Shown: in pieces, positions 1-5,037 of the stretch
Position numbering within the stretch: the stretch's first letter is position 1
Layout: the number at the start of each line of letters is the position of its first letter
NCBI GenBank assembly: GCA_938003515.1
Contig: CALKYL010000118.1
Location: 1-7,571, forward strand
Direction of reading: 5' to 3'
DNA: 7,571 nucleotides
DNA from: an uncultured bacterium
GTDB taxonomy: Bacteria > Planctomycetota > UBA1135 > UBA2386
Program-made: the position numbers and the translations under genes
Notes under the pieces: model-generated
What the model was told of the DNA's origin: nothing
Databases searched by the model: none
What the model saw: the letters and a program-made list of their open reading frames with translations, nothing else

Positions 1-91
1 CGCCCCCGCCCGAGCACGCCGCGAACGCAGCCAGCGCCAGGGCCGCCTCGCGGACCGGGCGGCGACAGCGGTGCGTTCCCCGAGCTGGCAT
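1..91 (-). CDS. Lipoprotein N-terminus (partial, runs off left edge)
   Basis: An ATG at 91-89 opens a frame that stays open to the window edge, giving 30 residues. They read as a bacterial lipoprotein (type II) signal peptide: an Arg-rich n-region (MPARGTHRCRRPVR), a hydrophobic stretch (EAALALAAFAA), then the lipobox F-A-A-C with Cys26, followed by S-G-G-G, a typical flexible linker after the acylated cysteine. The mature protein would be anchored to a membrane on the periplasmic or outer side. An AGGA sits 8 nt before the ATG, a good ribosome-binding site. The gene follows the sulfatase in the same direction after an 83-nt gap. The functional domain lies outside the window, so its role is unknown. 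The call rests on the signal peptide and the ribosome-binding site. Confidence 0.7.
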   Translation of the reverse strand, partial: MPARGTHRCRRPVREAALALAAFAACSGGG

Positions 92-99
92 TCCCAGAA

Positions 100-103
100 T
101 CCT
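100..103 (-). promoter_or_regulatory. Shine-Dalgarno site of the lipoprotein gene
   Basis: On the minus strand AGGA lies 8 nt before the ATG at 91. It is one of only two clear ribosome-binding sites in the window and supports the chosen lipoprotein start. Confidence 0.5.
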
Positions 104-144
104 AACCCGGGCCGGCGGTCGTGCCTCACACGGCCGCGCGAAGC

Positions 145-162
145 GCCGCTGGCACCGGCGGC
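145..162 (-). terminator. Possible weak stem-loop after the sulfatase gene
   Basis: GCCGCTGG (145-152) can pair with CCGGCGGC (155-162) through one G-T/U wobble, leaving a very tight loop unless the inner pair opens. It begins about 12 nt past the sulfatase stop. There is no run of T after it on the minus strand, so it is not a canonical intrinsic terminator. In DNA this GC-rich, such stems arise often by chance. Confidence 0.2.
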
Positions 163-174
163 TCGCGGGAGCCG

Positions 175-1500
175 TCAGTCGCGGCGATCGCCGAAGCCCC
201 AGCGGGGCGTCGCCAGCTCCGCCGCCCACGCCCGCCACCGCCGCTCGAGCGCCGCGGCCCGCTCGGGTTCGGCGGCCGCGCGATCCTGCCGTTCGCCGAC
301 GTCCCGCCCGAGGTCGAAGAGCATCGGCTCGCCGTCGCCCTGCCGCACCAGCTTCCACGCGCCCTCGCGCACGGCCCAGTGCTCGCCGTGCCGCCAGAAC
401 AACGCGTCGTGCGGCGCGGCCTCGCGCTCGCCGGCCAGGTACGGCAGCAGGTCGACCCCGTCGAGCCGGCGCTCCCCGTCCGGCGCCGCGCCCGCCGCGG
501 CCAGGAACGTCGGCAGGAGGTCCAGCGCGATCACGGGCTCGTCGTAGACCCGGCCCTTCGGCAAACGCCGCGGCCACTGCATCAGGAACGGCACCCGGAT
601 GCCGCCCTCGAACATCTGCCCCTTGTGGCCGCGCAGCGGGCCGTTCTGCGCCGCGTTGTTGGTCGCGCCGCCGTTGTCGTTGACGAAGACCAGCAGCGTG
701 TCGTCGCGCAGGCCCTCGCGCTCGAGCGCGTCGAGCACGGCGCCGACGGCGCGGTCGAGCGCGCGCGTCATCGCGACCAGCCGCCGACGGCGCGGCGGCC
801 CGGACGCGCCCTCGAGATCCGCCGGCGTCGCGTGCATCGGCGTGTGCACGGCGTTGAACGCGAGGTAGACGAACAGCGGCTGCTCCCCACGCGCCTCGAT
901 CCGACGCACGGCCTCACGCGCGAGCTCGTCGGTCAGATAGTCGAACGCCTCCTCGACGGGCTCGCGGTCCCGCAGCATGCGGTTGAGCTGCGTCGGCTGC
1001 TCGAGCGGCCAGTACGGCCGCGCCCCCTGCAGGAAGCCGTAGAAGGCGTCGAAGCCGCGCGCCGTCGGGTGGAAGTGCGGAGCGTAGCCGAGGTGCCACT
1101 TGCCCAACGCGATCGTGCGGTAGCCGACCCCACGCAGCTCGTCGGCGACGGTGCGCTCACCGATCGGCAGACCGTTCTCCTCGCTCGGACGCGGCGGGAT
1201 GTTGGTCTCGTGGCCGAAGCGCTGTTGGTAGCGGCCGGTCATCAGCCCCGCGCGCGACGGGCTGCACACGCAGCCCGACACGTAGCCGTTCGTGCAGCGC
1301 ACGCCGTTCGCCGCGATCGAGTCGATGCGCGAGGTCGCGACGTCCGTCGCGCCGTGTATGGAGAAGTCGGCGTAGCCGGCGTCGGCGGCGACGATCAGGA
1401 CGACGTGCGGGCGGGCGGGCGGCGCGACGTCCTCCGACGCCTCCTGCGCGGCGAGCGACAGGGCGAGCCACGGGATCAGGAGCTCGGTCGCGCGTGCCAT
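175..1500 (-). CDS. Secreted formylglycine-dependent sulfatase
   Basis: A 441-residue member of the alkaline-phosphatase-fold type I sulfatases, which hydrolyse sulfate esters, usually on sulfated glycans or aryl sulfates. The first 19 residues (MARATELLIPWLALSLAAQ) look like a short signal peptide, so it probably acts in the periplasm or outside the cell. Visible motifs: the C-x-P-S-R signature at 79-83, where Cys79 should be oxidised to formylglycine; GKWHLG at 133-138; the VHTPMH segment at 218-223; DNGG at 275-278; NGPLRGHKG at 286-294; and a C-terminal domain with 'REGAWKLV' and 'LFDL' segments. Length is near the short end for the family. The N-terminal motif reads A-A-D-A-G-Y where A-D-D-x-G-Y is usual, so the first of two metal-ligand aspartates is Ala39. 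The ATG at 1500 was chosen because a signal peptide follows it directly. A further 39 codons upstream are open but Arg-rich and overlap the transporter gene. No maturase gene is in the window, and the substrate cannot be told from sequence. Confidence 0.92.
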   Translation of the reverse strand: MARATELLIPWLALSLAAQEASEDVAPPARPHVVLIVAADAGYADFSIHGATDVATSRIDSIAANGVRCTNGYVSGCVCSPSRAGLMTGRYQQRFGHETNIPPRPSEENGLPIGERTVADELRGVGYRTIALGKWHLGYAPHFHPTARGFDAFYGFLQGARPYWPLEQPTQLNRMLRDREPVEEAFDYLTDELAREAVRRIEARGEQPLFVYLAFNAVHTPMHATPADLEGASGPPRRRRLVAMTRALDRAVGAVLDALEREGLRDDTLLVFVNDNGGATNNAAQNGPLRGHKGQMFEGGIRVPFLMQWPRRLPKGRVYDEPVIALDLLPTFLAAAGAAPDGERRLDGVDLLPYLAGEREAAPHDALFWRHGEHWAVREGAWKLVRQGDGEPMLFDLGRDVGERQDRAAAEPERAAALERRWRAWAAELATPRWGFGDRRD

Positions 1501-1526
1501 GCCCCGACGACAACGCGCCGGCTCGC

Positions 1527-1547
1527 CGGACGCAAGCACCCCGTCCG
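1527..1547 (-). promoter_or_regulatory. Dyad upstream of the sulfatase start, shared 11-mer
   Basis: CGGACG (1527-1532) and CGTCCG (1542-1547) form a perfect 6-bp inverted repeat around a 9-nt centre. It starts 26 nt upstream of the sulfatase ATG. Its left arm lies in an 11-mer (CGGACGCAAGC, 1527-1537) that recurs at 3545-3555 upstream of the VOC gene, also within a GACG...CGTC dyad. Read on the minus strand the 11-mer contains TTGCGT, which could alternatively be a poor -35 element. An operator or promoter role is inference only. Confidence 0.3.
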
Positions 1548-1582
1548 CCCGAGGTCGCCACTCCTCGCTGCGGCGGCCCGCT

Positions 1583-2944
1583 TCAGGGGACCGGCGCGTG
1601 CGGTTCGGAGGTCGCACGGCGCAGGCCGATGCCCAGCAGGAGCGTCGACAGCACGATCGCGCCCGCGAACCAGAACTGCGACGTGTTCCCGAACCGGTCG
1701 AACGCGAAGCCGTAGACCAACGGCGACACCACCCGCGCGAAGCCGGCGAAGGATTGCTGCACGCCGAGATACATGCCGCGGTCGGACTGCGGCACCAGCC
1801 GCGACACCAGGGACGTCAGGCACGGGAACGTCAGCGCCATGCCGATCGGCAGGAACGCGACGGCGAGCGCCAGCGTGCCGAGCGAGTCGGCGAAGGGCAG
1901 CAGGAAGAACGCGGTCACCAAGGAGCACAGCCCGACGCGCGAGACCCGGACCTCGCCGTAGCGGTCGACGAGCCGGCCGAGCACGAGCACGCGGGCGAAC
2001 ACCGACAGCGAGCCGATGTAGAAGAACAGGTAGCCGATCGTCTGCTCGGTGACGCCGAAGCGATCGCCGAGGAAGAGCGCCAGCAACGGGTTGATGCCGT
2101 GGGCCGAGCCGATCGCGATCGCGTAGATCAGCACGATGCGCGACGTCGGCAGCGTCGGCTGCACGACGATGCGCTGGATCGCCGACCGGATCGACGGCCG
2201 TCGCCGGCCCTTCGGCTGCCGAACCCGCGTCTCCTCCAGGTAGACGGCCGCGAAGACGGCGTTCAGGACGCACAGGAGCGCCGCGGCGACCCCGGGCGCG
2301 GCGGCGCCGAGCGTCAGCGTCGCTCCGCCCGGCATCAGGTCGACGTCGGCGAAGCGCACCGCGGTCGAGCCGAGCACCGGGCCGAGCGCGACGCCGAGGT
2401 TGGTCGACGCCGACAGCCAGCCGAGCGCGCGGGCGCGCTGCGCCGGCTCGACGGCGTCGGCGACGTAGGCCTGGATGACCCCGACCGTGCCGCCGCCGGC
2501 GCCCTGCACGACGCGCGACAGCAGCAAGAGCCACAGCGTCTCGGCGAAGCCGAACAGCAGATACGCGGCAGCCGACGCCGTCAGCGCGACGAGCATCACG
2601 GGCCGCCGGCCGAAGCGGTCGGAGAAGCGCCCCCAGAACGGCGCGCTGAGCAGCTGCGCGACCGTGAACGACGACACCACGAGACCGAGCAGCGTGCCTT
2701 CGTCGACCTCGAAGCCGAACACGGAGACCCCGCCCGCGCCGAGCCGCGACACGTAGAACGGGATCAGCGGCACGACCATGAACAGCCCCGCCATGTCGAC
2801 GAAGGCCGTGAACATCAGCACGATCAGCTTGCCCGGCACGTAGCGCAGCTCGCGCGCGAGCACGAACAGCAGCGCGAGGCCGATCCCGACCATCGCGACG
2901 TGCACGCCGGTCGATTCGAAGGTCGCTCTCAGGTCGGCGGGCAT
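1583..2944 (-). CDS. MFS transporter, drug:H+ antiporter-like
   Basis: A 453-residue inner-membrane Major Facilitator Superfamily protein, probably a proton-coupled exporter of the multidrug/tetracycline-efflux type. Motif A reads G-R-F-S-D-R-F-G-R-R at 105-114, between the second and third core helices. R144-V-V-Q-G marks motif B. G175-x8-G184-x3-G188-P189-x2-G192 matches antiporter motif C in the fifth core helix. Asp50 lies in the first core helix. A basic central loop (about 215-240) separates the two six-helix halves, and a degenerate motif A (GRLVDRYG) recurs in the second half. An extra hydrophobic stretch at about 16-29, followed by R-E-L-R, suggests 13 helices and an N-terminus outside the cytoplasm. 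The ATG at 2944 has no clear Shine-Dalgarno. A start at Met18 or Met44 would remove or shorten the extra helix. The sulfatase follows after 82 nt, so uptake or export of a desulfation product is conceivable but unsupported. The substrate is unknown. Confidence 0.88.
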   Translation of the reverse strand: MPADLRATFESTGVHVAMVGIGLALLFVLARELRYVPGKLIVLMFTAFVDMAGLFMVVPLIPFYVSRLGAGGVSVFGFEVDEGTLLGLVVSSFTVAQLLSAPFWGRFSDRFGRRPVMLVALTASAAAYLLFGFAETLWLLLLSRVVQGAGGGTVGVIQAYVADAVEPAQRARALGWLSASTNLGVALGPVLGSTAVRFADVDLMPGGATLTLGAAAPGVAAALLCVLNAVFAAVYLEETRVRQPKGRRRPSIRSAIQRIVVQPTLPTSRIVLIYAIAIGSAHGINPLLALFLGDRFGVTEQTIGYLFFYIGSLSVFARVLVLGRLVDRYGEVRVSRVGLCSLVTAFFLLPFADSLGTLALAVAFLPIGMALTFPCLTSLVSRLVPQSDRGMYLGVQQSFAGFARVVSPLVYGFAFDRFGNTSQFWFAGAIVLSTLLLGIGLRRATSEPHAPVP

Positions 2945-2957
2945 CGGCGGGCAGGCA

Positions 2958-2962
2958 GTAGA
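2958..2962 (-). promoter_or_regulatory. TCTAC element 13 nt before the MFS start
   Basis: On the minus strand TCTAC(T) lies exactly 13 nt before the ATG. The same pentamer lies exactly 13 nt before the VOC GTG start (3529-3533). TCTACT matches TATAAT at four of six positions, so it might be a -10 element producing a very short leader, consistent with the lack of a ribosome-binding site. No good -35 sequence is visible. This is weak evidence. Confidence 0.2.
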
Positions 2963-3005
2963 GCAGCCGGCGGCTCACGAGCCCAGCCGCGCCGGGCCGG
3001 GCTCG

Positions 3006-3515
3006 CTACGGGACGCGGTCGGGCGGCGCCGGCGTCGGACCGTCGACCACCTCGATGACGTTGCCCCAGGGGTCGACGAGGTGCAGGCCGCGCACGCCGT
3101 CGGCGCGCCTCTGGCTCGGACCCATCGAGGCGACGTCGCGGCGCAGCAGGGTCAGGCTCGGCGGGGCGACGTCGCGCTGCACGAGGTGCACCTCGACTTC
3201 GCCGAACGCGATCACGACGCGCTCGGCGTCCTGCCGCACGAGGCGACAGCGGAAGACCTCGACGTACCAACGGCTCGCCTTCGCCGTGTCGTCGACCTGC
3301 AGCGTGACGTGCTTCAGCCGGTCCGGCTCGCCGGGCCGCGGCGGACGCGGCGCGGTCTGCGCGACGAAGTCCGGGTTCTTGACCTGTTCCGCGAGCGCCT
3401 TCTCGAGTCGCGCGGCCAGGGCCGGGTCGTCGGCGCGGAGCTGCGCCAGCAGCTTGCCGCGCTGGGCCTCGGGCAGGTCCATCGCGTATTCGAAGTAGTC
3501 GTCGAGGGATTCCAC
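3006..3515 (-). CDS. VOC/glyoxalase-fold protein with N-terminal helical extension
   Basis: A 169-residue cytoplasmic protein in two parts. Residues 67-158 form a vicinal-oxygen-chelate (glyoxalase/bleomycin-resistance/dioxygenase) module: L-K-H69-V-T-L opens the first strand, and D-P-W-G-N-V-I-E155-V is the classic closing motif. His69 and Glu155 occupy usual metal-ligand positions. The third strand-initial ligand appears replaced (Ser120), so metal catalysis is uncertain and a binding or resistance role is possible. Residues 7-51 (DYFEYAMDLPEAQRGKLL... DDPALAARLEKAL... DFV) are predicted helical. They resemble the 'ALdLPpeeRaaFL...DpaLraeVeaLL...dFL' leader found at the N-terminus of many planctomycete and myxobacterial Ser/Thr kinases. 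A Pro/Arg linker (54-64) joins the parts. The start is GTG at 3515. Using the in-frame ATG at 3482 (Met12) would cut into the helical segment, so GTG is preferred. No clear Shine-Dalgarno is present. The substrate is unknown. Confidence 0.82.
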   Translation of the reverse strand: MESLDDYFEYAMDLPEAQRGKLLAQLRADDPALAARLEKALAEQVKNPDFVAQTAPRPPRPGEPDRLKHVTLQVDDTAKASRWYVEVFRCRLVRQDAERVVIAFGEVEVHLVQRDVAPPSLTLLRRDVASMGPSQRRADGVRGLHLVDPWGNVIEVVDGPTPAPPDRVP

Positions 3516-3528
3516 GAGGGGGCCGTTC

Positions 3529-3533
3529 GTAGA
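3529..3533 (-). promoter_or_regulatory. TCTAC element 13 nt before the VOC start
   Basis: This is the minus-strand pentamer TCTAC, at the same 13-nt distance from its start codon as the copy before the MFS gene. It could be part of a -10 region. Support is positional coincidence only. Confidence 0.2.
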
Positions 3534-3544
3534 CCCCGAGCCCG

Positions 3545-3562
3545 CGGACGCAAGCTCGCGTC
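3545..3562 (-). promoter_or_regulatory. Dyad upstream of the VOC start, shared 11-mer
   Basis: GACGC (3547-3551) and GCGTC (3558-3562) form a 5-bp inverted repeat with a 6-nt centre. It overlaps the 11-mer CGGACGCAAGC (3545-3555) that is also found upstream of the sulfatase. The 11-mer begins 29 nt upstream of the GTG start, against 26 nt for the sulfatase copy. This suggests a common operator or -35 region for the two genes. Confidence 0.3.
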
Positions 3563-3567
3563 GGAGG

Positions 3568-3756
3568 TCAGGGGGATTGGGAGCCCGAGAGCCCGGAGAC
3601 GGCCCCCTTGGCCGGCGACGGCTCCGCGGCCGGCCGTTCGGTCGGTGACGCGTCGAGCAGCCCGGTCTTGAGCGCGGCGAGCTCCATCATGTCGGCCCGG
3701 AGCGTCGCCTCGAGCCGGGCGGCGCCGTCGGGGCGCGTCGTCCGCAGCGCCGCCGC
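3568..3756 (-). other. Coding-like in-frame tail after the nuclease stop
   Basis: Directly after the TAG of the nuclease gene, the same frame continues for 62 sense codons to a TGA at 3570-3568. Codon usage is gene-like: 59 of 62 third positions are G or C, while second positions are mixed. The peptide begins AAALRTTRPDGAARLEATLR, then ADMMELAALKTGLL, then a Ser/Pro/Ala-rich end. The segment RADMMELAALKTGLL resembles the last helix of RNase H-like (RNase_H_2) domains, where an Asp in an 'xxDV..L..L' context is expected. The simplest reading is that the ancestral gene ended at 3568 and a sense codon, for example CAG, became TAG. Readthrough, a sequencing error, or a chance open stretch are alternatives. 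An independent gene is unlikely, since the first ATG (3690) leaves only 40 codons and no ribosome-binding site is visible. Confidence 0.45.
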
Positions 3757-4998
3757 CTACGCGTGTCCGGCGCGGTGCGGGTCACGGCCGAGGCCGTGCC
3801 GCACGAAGTCGGCGAGCAGCGCGACCGGTCCCGGATAGACCGCCGCCGCCTTCAGCCGCTTCTGCACGTCGACCAGCCGCGCCTCGAGCGAAGGGTCGGC
3901 CTCGCGCTCGAACGCGTGCTCCTCGTGCCAGCGCCGCAGCGGCTCGCCGAAGTGCCAGAGCTGCGCGCGCGGCGGCACGGCGGCGAGCAGCCGGCGCAGC
4001 GCGTTCCACTCCTCCTCCCGCGAACGCGGCAGGGCGCACGAGAACGTGCCGTCCTCGGCGGCCGGCCACAGGAGCCCGAACGCGAGCACGCGATCGGCGA
4101 ACGGATCGGCGAGCACGTGCACGAGCGCGGCCGGCGCCGGCCGTTCGCGCGGCCGCTCGTCGACGATCGCCCGTCCCTGCAGACGGGACTGCGCGGCGCG
4201 GCGCAGGCGTCGCACCAGCGTCGCGTCGAGGTTGCCGCGCGCGCGCGCGCCGTCCGGGTGGAAGGTCGCGAGGTCGTGCACCGTCCGGCAGCCGACCGAC
4301 TCGAGGATCGCGCGCGCGCCGTGGCTCATGCCCTGGACGAGCGACAGGTCGCCGCGCGCCTCGAGCTCGGGCAGGCAGCGTTCGTCGTGGTAGCAGCCCG
4401 CACAGCCCAGCTGCAGGAACGGCCGCGAACCGCCCGGGTCGTCGCGCAGCCGGCGCAGGTCGCCGACGACTTCGTCGCACGCCGCGGTGTAGTCGGCGAC
4501 GCGAAAGCGCTCCTCGCGGCCGTCCTTGAGGATCAACGCGCCGTGCTCGGGCAGGCGGCCCTGGGCCTCGGCGAGCAGCTGCGCGTAGAACACGACCTGC
4601 AGGATCTGGTCGCCGCGCGAGCGGCCGGACGTCTTGACGTCGAGCACCTCGTAGTGGAAGTCGCCGAGCGCGCTCGCGCCCGGCACCCGACGCAGCAGGT
4701 CCGGCAGCCCGAGCCGGTCGCCGGCCTGCAGCACGGCCTGGTGCACGAGCGCCTCGCCGCCCTGCAGCAGCGCGAGCGTGGCGCGGGCCCCGGCGTCGAA
4801 GTCGCGCTCCGGGTAGGCGGGCGCCACGGCCGGCAGCGTCGCGACGTAGCGCGTCTCGAAGTCGCGACCGCGCTGCGCCGCGAACTCCTCCCACTCGGTC
4901 GGCGCGCGGCGCTCCGCGCGGGGCACGTGCAGATCGAGCGCGGCGAGGTGGCGACACTTCACGTACGAGTAGACGTGGGTGCCCGTGATCCGCCGCAT
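3757..4998 (-). CDS. RecB-like PD-(D/E)XK nuclease, TM0106 family, with Fe-S-type cysteines
   Basis: A 413-residue cytoplasmic protein resembling the TM0106 family of predicted RecB-like nucleases. The N-terminus has the family's 'xxCRHLaALDL' pattern with Cys15. The nuclease core shows R-G-R-D-F-E48, G-L-P-D100, then V-L-D120-V-K122-T-S and Q134-V-V-F-Y138, which are the expected acid, D-x-K and Q-x3-Y positions of RecB-type nucleases. C199-x2-C202-x5-C208 together with Cys15 reproduces the four-cysteine 4Fe-4S pattern of Cas4 and AddB. A helix-hairpin-like region (about 218-245, 'LSLVQGMSHGARAILESVG') follows, and then a poor match to the RNase H-like C-terminal domain. That domain lacks the usual F-D-x-E-G-D start (here H-V-L-A-D-P) and is cut short by TAG at 3759-3757, although the same frame stays coding-like down to 3568. 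The start is ATG at 4998; a GGAAAG 13 nt upstream is a weak ribosome-binding site. It lies 39 nt after the molybdoenzyme gene. The biological role of this family is not established; DNA processing or repair is inferred. Confidence 0.85.
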   Translation of the reverse strand: MRRITGTHVYSYVKCRHLAALDLHVPRAERRAPTEWEEFAAQRGRDFETRYVATLPAVAPAYPERDFDAGARATLALLQGGEALVHQAVLQAGDRLGLPDLLRRVPGASALGDFHYEVLDVKTSGRSRGDQILQVVFYAQLLAEAQGRLPEHGALILKDGREERFRVADYTAACDEVVGDLRRLRDDPGGSRPFLQLGCAGCYHDERCLPELEARGDLSLVQGMSHGARAILESVGCRTVHDLATFHPDGARARGNLDATLVRRLRRAAQSRLQGRAIVDERPRERPAPAALVHVLADPFADRVLAFGLLWPAAEDGTFSCALPRSREEEWNALRRLLAAVPPRAQLWHFGEPLRRWHEEHAFEREADPSLEARLVDVQKRLKAAAVYPGPVALLADFVRHGLGRDPHRAGHA

Positions 4999-5037
4999 GG
5001 CGCACAGGATACTTTCCGAGCGCGCGAGCGCGAGCCG

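Noticed and set aside
1501..1617. Upstream extension of the sulfatase by 39 codons
   Set aside because: The added residues are Arg/Pro-rich, overlap the transporter coding region by 35 nt, and would bury the signal peptide. The start at 1500 fits a secreted enzyme.
121..2052. A 643-codon plus-strand open frame
   Set aside because: It is antisense to the sulfatase and MFS genes, low-complexity and without motifs.
2929..2978. A GTG start at 2978 in another frame just upstream of the MFS start
   Set aside because: Its frame runs out of register through the transporter and gives Arg-rich sequence with no helices.
4236..4250. An alternating CG run that might form Z-DNA
   Set aside because: It encodes the A-R-A-R-G linker of the nuclease in codons typical of this DNA; at this GC content a run of this length is unremarkable.
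3757..4998. Assigning the nuclease as a CRISPR-associated Cas4
   Set aside because: No repeat-spacer array or other cas genes are present, and the N-terminal and C-terminal segments fit the TM0106 family better.
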